Source: Chaetorhynchus papuensis (Eukaryota; Chordata; Aves; Passeriformes; Rhipiduridae). Taken from it: 64,000 nucleotides of DNA. A program made the position numbers and the translations under genes. Below are positions 41,201 to 51,262 of this stretch, piece by piece. Each line of letters starts with the position of its first letter. Position 1 is the stretch's first letter. The notes below the pieces were generated by a model. It was not told the origin of the DNA. It did not search any database and saw only the letters and a program-made list of their open reading frames with translations. The DNA is taken from positions 306,196 to 370,195 of the forward strand of contig VWYX01000216.1 of assembly GCA_013396525.1 (NCBI GenBank). Reading direction: 5' to 3'.

Positions 41201-44200
41201 CTTTAGTCTACAGTACCTTTAACTGGTTTCCCTTAATTCCTGCCACCCTGCTCCGCAGAATTGTTTACTTTTAAGAAAAACCTATATTGAAAAATCCCAG
41301 AGTAATAATAATGTTAAGTCCTATTAAATTGGTATCAAAGCCATGTCTGCCTTCAGTGGATGTAAATTGAAGCCCCTTATTAACGCAGTAGAGGTACTAA
41401 TATTTTTAGTTGAATAACATTTGAAATAGATCTCTGCTATTTCTGCCTCTCAGGTGGAACATTATTACAGTCCCCAGTGGAGCTTTTGTGAATCTTTACA
41501 GTACTTTGTTTGTAAAGTATGTTACGGACATAATGAAAGTATTAATTCATCAATCGTTAAGCTTCTTTTCCTACCATTACTGACAGAGGACATTCTGCCT
41601 GCTGAAAGTGCTTTCCTGTCCTTTCACCTTAGTGATTTACCAATATTTCTTAATTTTGCTCCCTCCTTATCTCTTTCAAGAGTGATATTTATCAAATATT
41701 AAGTAATCTTGGAAAATGAAATTGCCTTTATGAAAGGCTCTAAAATAAAAGTCACTTTTAATGAAAGACCGTACTTCCCTCTATAGGTATTGGTGTTCCT
41801 ATTATGCTGGCTTATGTGTATGGAGTGGTTCCAATTTCCCTCTGCCGAAGTGGAGGCTGTGGTGTGTCAGCTGGCAATGGAAAAGGTGTCAGGATAGAAT
41901 TTGATGATGAAAATGATATAAATGTTGGTGGAACAAATGCAGCTGTAGGTAAGAAAATTCAGTGATCCATTTTCTGTAAATATGGGCATTGTGACTTGTA
42001 TTTTCTATCTTAGATACTAGAGTCATTAGTTGCATTTGAGGCTGCTTCTGCTCATTGCTGAATGTGCACTTCTCAGATGATAATAGCTTCTCTGTGTCAT
42101 TTTGTGCTGGGCTAGAGTACGAGTATTAAAGCTTTTCTTGCCTACTTTAATCAAAGCCAGACTGAAGTCTTCTCCATAGGTAAAAGTTTAAACATAGCAT
42201 TAATGTTGCTCTTTGAGAATCCTGGTTTGTGGAAGCTGGTTAGATTTTTTATTTTTAATAGGGCAAACTAAAGACTGGTCTGATGCTTCAATTTTTTGAT
42301 TACATGGCACTATCCTGTGTGATAGGGTCTCTCTGTATTCCTTCATTCCACGTTTCCTGTCCTACCCATGGTTAATTTTTTGCCATCTTAAGTATGTGAT
42401 GTCAGGCATAACCATTATAGCAGCTCCAAGAAAGGTGTCTCTTTTAATTATTTCCGGTTGTTTATGGTTTTTTTGAGGTTTTTTTTTGACAAAGTTCTCT
42501 TTTTGTGACAGTATGTTTTATAAATCCTTCCTCTCAGCATAATTTCAGAAACAGCTTTTGTGGTCACATTCTAGAAGCAACTGAGTGCTGCTTGCAGAGC
42601 TGACGAGCGTTGTTTGTTTGTGCCTAGACACCACCTCGGTGGCAGAGGCGCGTCACAACCCCAGCATCGGGGAGGGCAGCGTCGGGGGGCTCACGGGCAG
42701 CCTGAGCGCCAGCGGCAGCCACATGGACAGGATAGGAGCCATCCGGGACAACCTGAGCGAGACAGCGAGCACCATGGCCCTGGCTGGGGCCAGCATAACG
42801 GGGAGCCTCTCGGGGAGCGCCATGGTCAACTGCTTCAACAGGTGAGGGACGCGCTCCCAGCCCTGCTCTGCACGTGGGCACAGGAACTGCACCTCCTCGG
42901 TTTGCCCATTTTTGCTTTTTGATATTGGTTCCTATTAAAATGAACTGTCTCTGGGAGATAAACAGTTCATCCCTGACAAACTTACTGATTTTCAAGAGAT
43001 CCTGCCTGACCATAACCCTCAAGACTTTGATTTTGTTTAGGATGAGTGGGGCGTGAGGTCGTGTTCTCCTGCGTCCCCAGGAGAGCTGCCTGTAGGCAGG
43101 AGCCAGAGGGAGGCAGCTCATGTCTAATGCAGTTTTGTTCTCTGGTGCACCTCACCCAAAAGTCAGAACTGCTGGCTTGAGCACCAAGCTGTGCCTTCAG
43201 AACACCTGTGTGGAGTGTGCATTCCACATGGACTTCAGGCAGAAGGGGAGGCAGATGAGCACCTGGCCTTGCCAGGCAGCTTCTTGTTGCCTGCTCAATG
43301 CCTCCTGTGAATTTGGACCTTTCTGGTAGTTGGCTCTTCTTCACCCTGAAGAGAAAGGGAGTGTGTAGAAAGGATTGTTAGCATGTAGAGTTTGGGATGG
43401 AATTTGCTCCTCAAATCAGCTGCCAACACTGCTCTTTTTGAGTAATTTCGCAGTTCAAACTATAGAGAATAAAGCCAGTGGGATAGTATCAAGAGTTCCC
43501 CCTATGCTGGGACAGATGTTTCAGGCTGTGACTGCTCAGTGAGGTATGCATACTCTCTTCTTTAAAGAGCTGAGAGTGAAAAACAAAAAAACCGACTTCA
43601 GTTTCACTATCAGAACACAGATAAACAAGACATTTGGAAAAAAGCTTGTAATTTGATTTCTGGCTTATCTGCTGAGCCCAACTTAAGATTGCTCAAGTTT
43701 CTATTATTCCTGTTGCAGTTGATAGCAATACAATATAAAGCAGAGTACATAACACTGTTCTCTGCTTCTTATTTGATTAGTAGTAATTTGCAACAGGGGA
43801 AACATGGGAACTATCATGTCATGAATTTATGTACCCTTCTGATTGTTTCTACTGTTTTTAGAATATAGTGTACTATCTGCAAAAGAACTGTAGCTGAACC
43901 TGGAAGTTGTCCTTGTAAATCTCAGGAGGGAAAGAATACAGAACTTTTGGTTAATGCCTTTGGGAAATTAATCTGGTTTTGCTTTGAGGTGTTTTCGTTT
44001 TAATCAAAAAGTAGTCATTTTTGACAGGGGGAACAGAGAACATGTGTCAGTAGGGTAATTAAGCACATCTGTACTGGAGTGACTCAGGAACTCTGTTTAT
44101 TACTGACTCATTTACTTACTGCCATCTACAAGGTGACACTAATTTTCAGCTAGTGTGCTTTAACTGTTGTGGTAGTATGTGCAACTCTCTCTCTTTCTCT

Positions 44201-45399
44201 CAAAGACTGGAAGTACAAGCAGATGTGCAGAAAGAACGATACAGTCTGAGTGGAGAATCTGGCACAGTTAGCTTGGGAACAGTTAGTGACAATGCCAGTA
44301 CCAAAGCAATGGCAGGATCCATCCTGAACTCCTACATCCCTTTGGACAGGTAAGAGAAATGTGGTGAAAATGGAATATTTATAAACCTTGCTTATTAAAA
44401 GATATTCTAAGCATGCCTCAACTGTTCTACATTCAAGATCACACTTTGAAACAGCAGATTTTGTTACAAATGGAATTACATGTGACTGCTTACATTTTGC
44501 CAGGGTTATTTCCAAAGAGGAATGCCATTTCTGTAGCTCAGTAAAGCGTTTGGTCTTTCAGACTTTGTGTTTTCCTTTGGGCTGTTTATTTGGTTAAATA
44601 TTTCTCTTTACGAGATGCATCCCTCTCGCTTTCACTGTGGTATGTTGGAAAGCAGCAAGAGTTTGTTCCGCCTTCCGATGGCCACTTACACTCACGGATT
44701 CTCCCCTGTTGTAGGGAAGGCAACAGCCTGGAAGTGCAGGTGGATATCGAATCCAAGCCAGCCAAGTTCCGGCACCACAGCGGGAGCAGCAGCGTGGAGG
44801 ACGGCAGCGCTGCCGGGCGCGGCTCCGCCGGCTGCTCCGGCCCGCCCGAAGGCAAAGCCGGCGCCACCAAGTGGTCCAAGGACAGCACGGCGGGGAAGAA
44901 ATGCAAAGGTAAGCTGAGAAAGAAGAGTAGCATGAAGATTAATGAGACGAGAGAGGACATGGATGCTCAGCTGTTGGAACAGCAAAGCACAAACTCCAGT
45001 GAATTTGACTCTCCCTCTCTGAGCGATAGTATTCCATCGGTAGCAGATTCGCACTCCAGCCATTTCTCTGAGTTCAGCTGCTCAGATATGGAAAGTATGA
45101 AAACTTCCTGTAGCCATGGTTCCAGCGACTATCACACTCGCTTTACCACAGTCAGTGTTCTCCCAGAGGTGGAAAATGATCGCTTGGAAAACTCTCCACA
45201 GCCAAGTGGAATCCCTGTGCCTGTTCCAACAGCCCCAAGCACTGATGTTCCACAGCTGAGTTACATTGCTGAGGAAAGCATTAATAATGGATCTTCGACA
45301 GACGTAGATTTAGGTGTTGGTGAAACACTGAAAGAAACAAACAACAACCACTCACAACATGCTGTGGAATTAAGCACTGCTATTCAGACTGAAATTTAA
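25680..45399 (+). CDS. RNF19A: RNF19A (dorfin), RBR-type E3 ubiquitin-protein ligase, spliced gene
   Basis: Nine coding exons splice to a 2,454-base frame of 817 codons plus stop, with every junction in phase; human RNF19A is about 838 residues. Visible in order are: a Ser/Lys-rich N-terminus; RING1 (Cys113, Cys116, Cys131, His133, Cys136, Cys139, Cys157, Cys160); the IBR, starting at Cys197/Cys200; RING2 (from Cys282) with catalytic Cys297 in the GSCNHM motif, matching human Cys316; two hydrophobic membrane segments (about 345-374 and 395-432); and a long Ser/Gly-rich cytosolic tail ending AIQTEI. RBR ligases take ubiquitin from an E2 bound at RING1 onto the RING2 cysteine before passing it to substrate. 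Dorfin acts at ER membranes and the centrosome, and is reported to modify misfolded SOD1, synphilin-1 and the calcium-sensing receptor. Start choice is uncertain: ATGs at 25,680 and 25,701 have weak context, whereas the conserved ATG at 25,716 (MSLHRQ) has G at -3. The span includes introns; exons are listed separately. Confidence 0.97.
26297..32097 (+). other. RNF19A: RNF19A intron after coding exon 1 (5.8 kb)
   Basis: The donor is GTATGT at 26,297 and the acceptor is TTCAAG ending at 32,097. An A16 run (26,436-26,451) and an A-rich patch lead to an AATAAA at 26,521-26,526, followed by a T-rich stretch at 26,543-26,561, a possible intronic poly(A) site. Open frames at 29.4-29.8 kb are short and without recognisable content. 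No RNA gene or complete mobile element was recognised. Confidence 0.85.
26436..26526. repeat. A16 run and A-rich patch
   Basis: Sixteen A residues followed by A-rich sequence with scattered C, ending in AATAAA. It resembles other A-rich low-complexity patches in this window (23.1 kb, 35.2 kb). Origin unknown. Confidence 0.6.
32098..32306 (+). CDS. RNF19A: RNF19A coding exon 2: rest of IBR
   Basis: 209 bases encoding residues 206-275 and one base of 276. It continues the IBR with [23 protein letters not shown] and IWHPNQTC, which supply the remaining zinc ligands of the in-between-RING domain. A Ser-rich linker ([14 protein letters not shown]) then leads to RING2. The acceptor is TTCAAG and the donor is GCAG|GTATTT. 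GG from the previous exon plus A gives the Gly before YAVIAFGC, exactly as in the mammalian protein (recalled). Confidence 0.95.
32307..34225 (+). other. RNF19A: RNF19A intron (1.9 kb)
   Basis: Between GTATTT and TTTTTAAACAG. Retention would add only a few residues before a stop at 32,318-32,320. No other element was recognised. Confidence 0.85.
34226..34370 (+). CDS. RNF19A: RNF19A coding exon 3: RING2 with catalytic cysteine
   Basis: 145 bases encoding residues 276-323 and two bases of 324. It holds RING2: [10 protein letters not shown], then [10 protein letters not shown] and CGCEFCWLC. By comparison with parkin and HHARI, the Cys in GSCNHM (residue 297 here) is the one that accepts ubiquitin. 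All expected cysteines and the histidine are present, so the ligase should be active. The donor is TTAAG|GTACAG. Confidence 0.96.
34371..34932 (+). other. RNF19A: RNF19A intron (0.56 kb)
   Basis: Short AT-rich intron between GTACAG and TTTTTATTAG. Nothing else recognised. Confidence 0.85.
34933..35095 (+). CDS. RNF19A: RNF19A coding exon 4: first membrane segment
   Basis: 163 bases encoding residues 324-378. A basic stretch ([11 protein letters not shown]) precedes a long hydrophobic Gly/Ala/Ile-rich segment from about 345 to 374, the first of the two membrane spans that anchor dorfin. The exon ends in phase 0 at GRK. The donor is CGTAAG|GTAAAA. Confidence 0.95.
35192..35250. repeat. A-rich/CCAAA low-complexity patch
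   Basis: A-runs separated by CC or single C and ending in ACCAA-type repeats. It is similar in style to the patches at 23.1 kb and 26.4 kb. Confidence 0.6.
38129..38244. other. Assembly gap (116 N)
   Basis: A run of unknown bases followed directly by a T14 homopolymer, which suggests that a low-complexity tract broke the assembly. It lies in an RNF19A intron and does not touch an exon. Confidence 0.99.
39640..39754 (+). CDS. RNF19A: RNF19A coding exon 5: loop and start of second membrane segment
   Basis: 115 bases encoding residues 379-416 and one base of 417. A charged loop ([16 protein letters not shown]) is followed by a hydrophobic run ([20 protein letters not shown]) that begins the second membrane segment. 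Donor TGTAG|GTAAGC. Confidence 0.95.
39755..41786 (+). other. RNF19A: RNF19A intron (2.0 kb)
   Basis: Between GTAAGC and TCTATAG. No other feature recognised. Confidence 0.85.
41787..41948 (+). CDS. RNF19A: RNF19A coding exon 6: end of second membrane segment
   Basis: 162 bases encoding residues 417-470 and one base of 471. It completes the second hydrophobic segment ([20 protein letters not shown]), then turns acidic ([14 protein letters not shown]), the beginning of the cytosolic tail. The donor is TGTAG|GTAAGA. Confidence 0.95.
41949..42627 (+). other. RNF19A: RNF19A intron (0.68 kb)
   Basis: Between GTAAGA and GTGCCTAG. Nothing else recognised. Confidence 0.85.
42628..42841 (+). CDS. 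RNF19A: RNF19A coding exon 7: GC-rich tail exon
   Basis: 214 bases encoding residues 471-541 and two bases of 542. The protein is a conserved Gly/Ser-rich low-complexity tail segment ([19 protein letters not shown], then [15 protein letters not shown]). Codon third positions are mostly G or C with several CpGs, sharply different from the AT-rich neighbours. A 165-codon frame on the opposite strand is a shadow of this composition. The donor is AACAG|GTGAGG. Confidence 0.95.
42842..44205 (+). other. RNF19A: RNF19A intron (1.4 kb)
   Basis: Between GTGAGG and a CT-rich acceptor ending TCAAAG. Nothing else recognised. Confidence 0.85.
44206..44349 (+). CDS. RNF19A: RNF19A coding exon 8
   Basis: 144 bases encoding residues 542-589 and two bases of 590 ([20 protein letters not shown], then the serine/threonine-rich GTVSDNAS region). 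Conserved tail sequence with no known catalytic role. The donor is GGACAG|GTAAGA. Confidence 0.94.
44350..44714 (+). other. RNF19A: RNF19A last intron (0.37 kb)
   Basis: Short intron between GTAAGA and CTGTTGTAG. An open frame in phase with the last exon extends back to about 44,590 inside the intron, but the acceptor at 44,713-44,714 restores the family sequence ([13 protein letters not shown]). Confidence 0.85.
44715..45399 (+). CDS. RNF19A: RNF19A coding exon 9: C-terminal tail and stop
   Basis: 685 bases encoding residues 590-817 and the TAA stop. It opens with a GC-rich part encoding a Ser/Gly/Ala-rich patch (about 607-650) that differs in detail from the mammalian sequence I recall. 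Conserved acidic and serine-rich stretches follow ([48 protein letters not shown]) and the protein ends with AIQTEI. The high serine content suggests phosphorylation, which cannot be read from sequence. Confidence 0.95.
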
Positions 45400-46930
45400 A
45401 TTTCTAAGTGCTGCAAAAATATCTTTGCCACTAAAGAACCCTGTCTGAAAGCTGGTTGAATCATATGCGACTTCCCTAAGTTTCAGGTGACCAGCAGAAG
45501 CAAGGTTTTGATACAACTTCATTTTCTATATACTTGTCTGAGAAGGCAAAATACTTCATATGGATCTTCAACCTGTGTGAAGAGACGTGAAGGCTTTAAC
45601 CAAGTGCATTACAGCAGTACAAATACGTCCATGTTTTGTATTTTTGCCACAACTTTGCTTGAAAGCGTATACTTGGTGTATTTAGATAAAAATTGGTAAA
45701 TTCTTAATATGTTAAATGCTGAAATGAATAATATGTCCTGCACTGTTCACTTGGAAAATATGGGGGTTTGGGATAAAGGGTGTTAGCTGAGCATTAGTGA
45801 CTTAAAACCATTCTTGTGTGAACTCTTAAATTTAAGGGAAGCAAAGACCTGCAGAGACCTATACAAACATACTTCAACAGTGAATATTCAGAATGATAAT
45901 TTTGTTTCATAACTGGACACACTGTATTTAGAATGCATGTAGAATGAACTGCATATCTTGAGATGGATGTAGCCTGTGTCAGAAGTGTTTGTACGTGTGT
46001 ACACTTTGAGCAGGGTTATGGCTTTTACATAATTTCAAAACATAAGAAATTGGTACTTAATATATGATGGAATGGAGACATCACCCGTGTAGAACAGTGG
46101 GGTTACCTATTTATTCATGCAACCAATCATGCAGCAGATAAGGCTACTAGTGTGTAAAAACTGTAAAATAACAATCCAGTGATTTATAAGCATTGTAGAC
46201 AAGCAGATGCAGTCACCTTTCATTAGGGGGAAAATTGGTGCCCCATCCATTCTTGGTGCCTTTGGAAAAGACTGGGTTTGAAGTGCCTGGTCGTTTGAGG
46301 ATTTTACTGTAATGTTTTCCAGAATGTCCTCTTTGGCCACCTTGGATCACAAAAGAAAATCCTAGTGAATAAAATGACTGTCAGATATAATAATGAGGTA
46401 TTGGCCTACCAAAGACTCACTCAGGCTTTAGTGGACTTGACATCTCTTTGCAAGACATGCCTGTCTTCAGTCCCGGAATCTTAAGTGCAGTGCAATGACT
46501 GCCCAGGTGCAGAGATGGGTTCCAAATATGCTGGCTTTTTTGTTTTTCTTTTGCATATGGAAGATGTACAGCTGAACACAAGCTGAAGTTGGCCAAAGCG
46601 CCTGCACTGTTAACATTTTTTTGCTAAGTAATTCACTAAAATGGAAAAAAAAGTTGTGAATCTCAGAATAACAGTTAACAATGTTCTGTCTTGTGTTTCA
46701 TGTATTGCCATTATGGTGCTACTGGAAGTTTAGTTGGTTGAAAAGAATGCCATGAGCTACAGTCCTCTTCCATGACTTACCCTCACCAGTTTCAGTAATA
46801 GCTTATAACACTAGTGCCAGTTATGTTATTTGGTAATGCTTGTTACAGTATTTGTATATTTGCAATTCGGTTTTGCTCAATAATATGCGTGTAAACTGCA
46901 TATCTGAAATAAATGTCTAAATACTGACTT
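45400..46930 (+). other. RNF19A: RNF19A 3'UTR
   Basis: About 1.5 kb of AT-rich sequence between the stop codon and the poly(A) signal at 46,908. It has no substantial frame or mobile element. The end near 46,930 is inferred from the signal and the GT-rich stretch after it (TGGTCTGTTGTGT). Confidence 0.8.
46908..46913 (+). terminator. RNF19A: Poly(A) signal AATAAA of RNF19A
   Basis: AATAAA followed at a suitable distance by a GT-rich downstream element, 1.5 kb after the stop codon. Another AATAAA at 47,964-47,969 could serve a longer 3'UTR. Confidence 0.75.
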
Positions 46931-48159
46931 CTAGTGGTCTGTTGTGTAATGGGCTGATCAGCCTTATGAAAATGGGTATGTTCCCAGGGAGCCTTTTTTC
47001 CAGTAAGGTGTTGGCTGCTCTTACCTCTTGCTGCCTTTAAATATTTTCATTTGATTAGGTGTGCTTTGGAAGTTGAATGCTCTGATTCTTGGAAATACAA
47101 GATCGAAATTCAGTTGCATTTTTGTACAAGACTTCAGCCTTCTCTAAGATGAAAAGGAATCTGAGCAGCCTCTCTGGCAGGTGGGACAGGAAAAGGTTTT
47201 GTGAGAGGGATGTGGTTCTGGCATGAGCTCTCTAAACAAAGCTGCACCATCTTGGCTCAAGTCAGATTGCTGACTAAACTCAAACTCTGCTTTCTCCATC
47301 TAAAGTGATGCTCTTCTCAGTTCACATGGCCTGCACAGAAACACCAGAGATTGGCCAGAGTTTCTGGGTAACACCTGGTGGTTTTTGCTCAGCTGAACTG
47401 CCTGTTCCTTAGGCTCATTTTTTCACCTGCATCTTGAGAGGCTGGGGAAGTGAGAAACTAAAACCGGTGGGGATGTATTGCAGAAGCCCAAGCTGGATTG
47501 CCTCACACCAAACCCATATGTAAGTTACACTTGTCAGATGCAAGAGCTATTTCAGCAAGCTTAAACCTACCTCTTAATTTCTCAGGACCTCAATTTTGCT
47601 GTGCAGACAATTGAAAATATGGTTTACTGTTGTAAGTAAATTTTATCAAATAGTACCATTATTTTCAGTCACTCTGAAATCATCTGATAATTTTATACAT
47701 CACTTTAAGAGGTAACGTTGAAATACAGGTAAGTTTTTTCTGGAGGTAAGTTTTTAGCAGAAAACTGTTTTGCTGATTAATTTTGTAACATTGTTTAATT
47801 CAGAGGTAATATTTCATATGTGTGGAAGTCTCACAGCTCAACAACACCAATAAATTTAATGCAGCACCGAATTTTGAGTCTATAAAAAAGTAAAGTATAC
47901 ACTTCCATTAATACACTAATGCAGAAGATGTTTCTCTTATTTACAGATCTATTGTAAGACTTCAATAAAGCAAAGCTTTTTTTTTTCTTCACTGAAATAA
48001 ATCTCAGGGAAGATCAAGCTTACATCTGGTCTCGCAACATGGTGGTTCTTTTTCAGAAGTATTTTTCATGATTCCTGGCCAATTTGACAAATTCGTGTCA
48101 GATTGTGGATCTTGAGGAAATTTATTTTAATATCTGCTGTATCTGAGACTATTTGAGAT

Positions 48160-48188
48160 AGTTTTATCTATTTCAAATAGATAAAACT
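48160..48188. repeat. Perfect palindrome, 14-base arms
   Basis: AGTTTTATCTATTT is followed by a single C and then its exact reverse complement, giving a 29-base hairpin-forming palindrome. The flanks do not extend the pairing. It lies 1.2 kb past the RNF19A poly(A) signal. Confidence 0.85.
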
Positions 48189-50973
48189 TATCATAAAAGC
48201 TTTCCTCATGAAGTTTGCATGTCTTTTGTAGCAAAGCACCTAGGCTTGTACATCCATCCTTTTATTCAATCAGTGTCACAAAATTTTGCATGTATGAGCT
48301 AATTACTTTTTACTGTTGCATAAAGATTTTTTGACTGACTTACATCTCTTCCAGTCATTCAGATTGAGTTTTAAATAGTTGCCTGCTTAGTAATGCCACC
48401 ACTCACGGATAATAACGCATTATAAGGATAATCAAACAGAAGGTTGAAAAATACTGAAATTAATGAACTTAAAATCCATTAATATTCTTTCTAATTCAGT
48501 TGAATCTGTGACAGCCTTGAGCAGAAATTTTGGAGTGAGATTGAGATTTATTTAGAATGACTTTCTGAAATGACAGAGATCTGAAGAGCACGTTGACTGC
48601 TCCTGCCAGTCCTCAAGGTGACACGCTGGTCTTCTCAGATGGAATAATCTGGTGTTGCTGTGGGAGCAAAATGGTCTCCCCGTGAGGGCTGAAGAACCCC
48701 CAGGCCTGACCTGGGTGAGAAGTACAGTCCCAGACTGGTGACAATGTTTTTGCTACCTTCAGTCTCAAAGGGTAGGAGAAACAAAGAAAAGTGGCTATGA
48801 GGTACTTGGTAATCAAGAAGCTGGTCTGGAGGAGGAGTTTGATCCACAGCCTCATGGGTGGCACTGAACTTCTGTGCTGAACACAACCCCAAGCCTTGGA
48901 AGGTGGCTGAGGAGATCAATCTGCTGTTGCACTCGCTCACGTGCCAGGCCAGGTAAGTGAGTATCTTTGAGATGTGACTGACTCAGCACCTGCCTGCACA
49001 CAGGTAAGCAGTAAGCTGCAAGGCACAGCTCTCCTTGCACCAGATCCTGGTCAGCTGGCTTGACAACAGGACTATTTTTGCTTCCATCTCAACAATAAGG
49101 ACATTATAATTCCCAACAGCCTAAATTGGAGTGGCTGTGTTTAGGCGCCAGACCAGTGCAGATGGGCTTGTGCGGGCTCAAGCTTCCCTTTCCTCACAGG
49201 CTGCATGCTCAAGACATTCCTGAGCACAGCATTCTGTGTGATGGGCACTTTTATCCCCTTATAATCCCTCTTGCTTACAAGGGAAACCACTCTCATGTCA
49301 CTGATTGTACTTATGAGGGTGGCATTTAGAAAGGAGCAAAGGGAGAAGTGGCACAGGGTTGCAAGAAAATGGCACTGCCACAGCTGGAGGCTGTCTCTCC
49401 TCTGAAATGTTACATCCCCAAGGGGCAGACCCAGGCAGGCACCCAGGGAATGAGCGAGGACTCAGGGGTAGGTGATATTTCATGCCCCTTCAGCCAGCCT
49501 GGGGGAGGCCCTGCTCTAAGCTGCCAGCCCTTTGTCCCTTGGGTAGCTGCAGCTCACAGGCACTGAGCAGAGTTCCGCTGACTTGGGTCATAAATCTTGA
49601 TGTAGAGCAGGGAAGAAGCTTTGTTCCCTGCTGTTCAAAACTCTGTTATTTTGTTTATTGTAATGAGTAAGTCTAAGTCTTCTGCAAGGTCTGGCAGGCA
49701 CAGGAGTAGCCCTTTATTTGTGCAACTGGATTACGTAAAGCAGAGCAGGTTCTGATGAGGGGAAATACATCCCACATAAGGGCATGGCCTGAGGTTTGCC
49801 AGTACCTGGGCTCTCTCCACTGCCTGCACCCCTGTGCAGGGAGAGTGAAGAGAGTGGTGGCCCTGTGGTACCTTGGCTTTTGGGCCAGGGAAGCAACCCA
49901 GCCATGCTGACATTCAGCCCTGGTAGCACCCTTTGGGTGACAGCACCTGTTCAGCCTGGAGCCAGCTTGCTTCTCGAAAAATGTCAAAAATACTTTGAAA
50001 GGACCAAAATAACAACAGTGTGACCCTCTGTTCCCATGCTATTTCTTAGCCACTGACTGCATTTTTAGTGGCTCTAGAATCTTGCTCTCTATGGCGCGAA
50101 AACCACGGATGTGCTCCAGGAGCAGCTGGGTCTCTGCAAGCCTGGTCAGCTCAGCTGGACAGGACAGTTCCTTTGTGTGTGACTGGCTGCATTATTGCCA
50201 CCACAGGGTCACACTCATTCCCCTGCTCCCATCACCTGCAGAACCGGTGCTCTCCTCCTGCTTTTGTCCCACTCGTGGGTTGGGTTGGTTTGTTTTTACA
50301 GAGGGGGATGCTGAGGGGGTGAGTGACAAGCCAATGTAACACCATGCTGGGATTTGGGTCTCCCTGCCACAAAGCCAGGTAAGACATCTGGAGTGCTCTT
50401 GCCCCCCCTTTGCCCACTCTGTTTTTTCTGGGCACTGTGTCTACACTGAGCCCGTGCACTGCAGTGCTGAGGTGGCAGCCACGGTCTTAATTCCGCCTGG
50501 CAGAGCAGCCAAAGCTGGAGCACAGATTATGATTATGGAGGGCAGAGGGAAACAAAAAAGCGGCATAAATAAAAGCCAAGCACAGAGCAGAAACAAGGTT
50601 TAAAATACAGGAGTGTTCAAAAGTAGGAGGGGAAATATAGACCAGGAGTGTCAGGAATGGGGACTGCCCAGGGGTAGATGAGCTCCTGGCCCAGCAGCAA
50701 GGAAAGCAGGAATGCAGCAGCTCTGTGGTGTCTCCTGCTGACCACTGCACAGACAGGACACAAAACGTGTTCTGCAGCAAGGCCCACAGTGAGCAGGGAG
50801 CTACTTGTGGTCAGCAGCTGCTCCAGTGCCACACCTGGGCCTTTCACATTTTTCAAATCCTGTACTGCCCAGTGTGTAACTCTGAAGTTTCTTGTAGCCT
50901 TTGACTTCTGCCCTCTCATGCTAGGTACACATAACAAAGCCTCTCCAGGCCTGCTCTCCAAGGACACCCAGAC

Positions 50974-51262
50974 TGTCCTAGGCCCAAAATATGTAAACCA
51001 AAGCCTGTGAAGGTGGGGGGCAAGCTTGGGGAAACAACATCATGAACTGAAGCTTTAACTGGAGAATTAACCCTGATATGCAAATGAACCAAACTTACAA
51101 AAGTGTGAAGAACTCGTGACCTGTTGTCCATCTTGGGGTGCATCTTGGCAGTAGCCTCTGGCCTGCCCAGGGTGTACCTCTGAAGGCCTTCCAAATAAAT
51201 ACCTACTTTTATTCCCTTATTTTTGTCTAGTCTCTGTTTTTAGGTGGCCTCTCAAGGCATCA
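50974..51262 (+). mobile_element. Possible solo LTR-like fragment
   Basis: The segment begins TGTCCTAGG, contains an ATGCAAAT octamer at 51,078-51,085 and an AATAAA at 51,194-51,199 followed by a T-rich stretch, and ends near GGCATCA. The TG...CA ends, an internal poly(A) signal near the 3' side and the short length are typical of avian endogenous-retrovirus LTRs. I see no matching target-site duplication at these limits and no adjoining retroviral coding sequence, so both the class and the boundaries are tentative. Confidence 0.35.

Noticed and set aside
42624..43121. 165-codon open frame on the minus strand
   Set aside because: It lies opposite RNF19A coding exon 7, whose GC-rich codons remove stops on the other strand. 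The plus frame matches the conserved protein and has correct splice sites.
44586..45063. Minus-strand frames of 123-124 codons
   Set aside because: Shadows of the GC-rich start of the last RNF19A exon.
47964..47969. AATAAA as the main end of RNF19A
   Set aside because: A closer AATAAA with a better GT-rich downstream element lies at 46,908. The distal one is kept only as a possible alternative.
49673..50967. Cluster of 60-116 codon frames in the intergenic region
   Set aside because: Many overlapping frames on both strands in GC-raised DNA and no recognisable protein content; not supported as genes.
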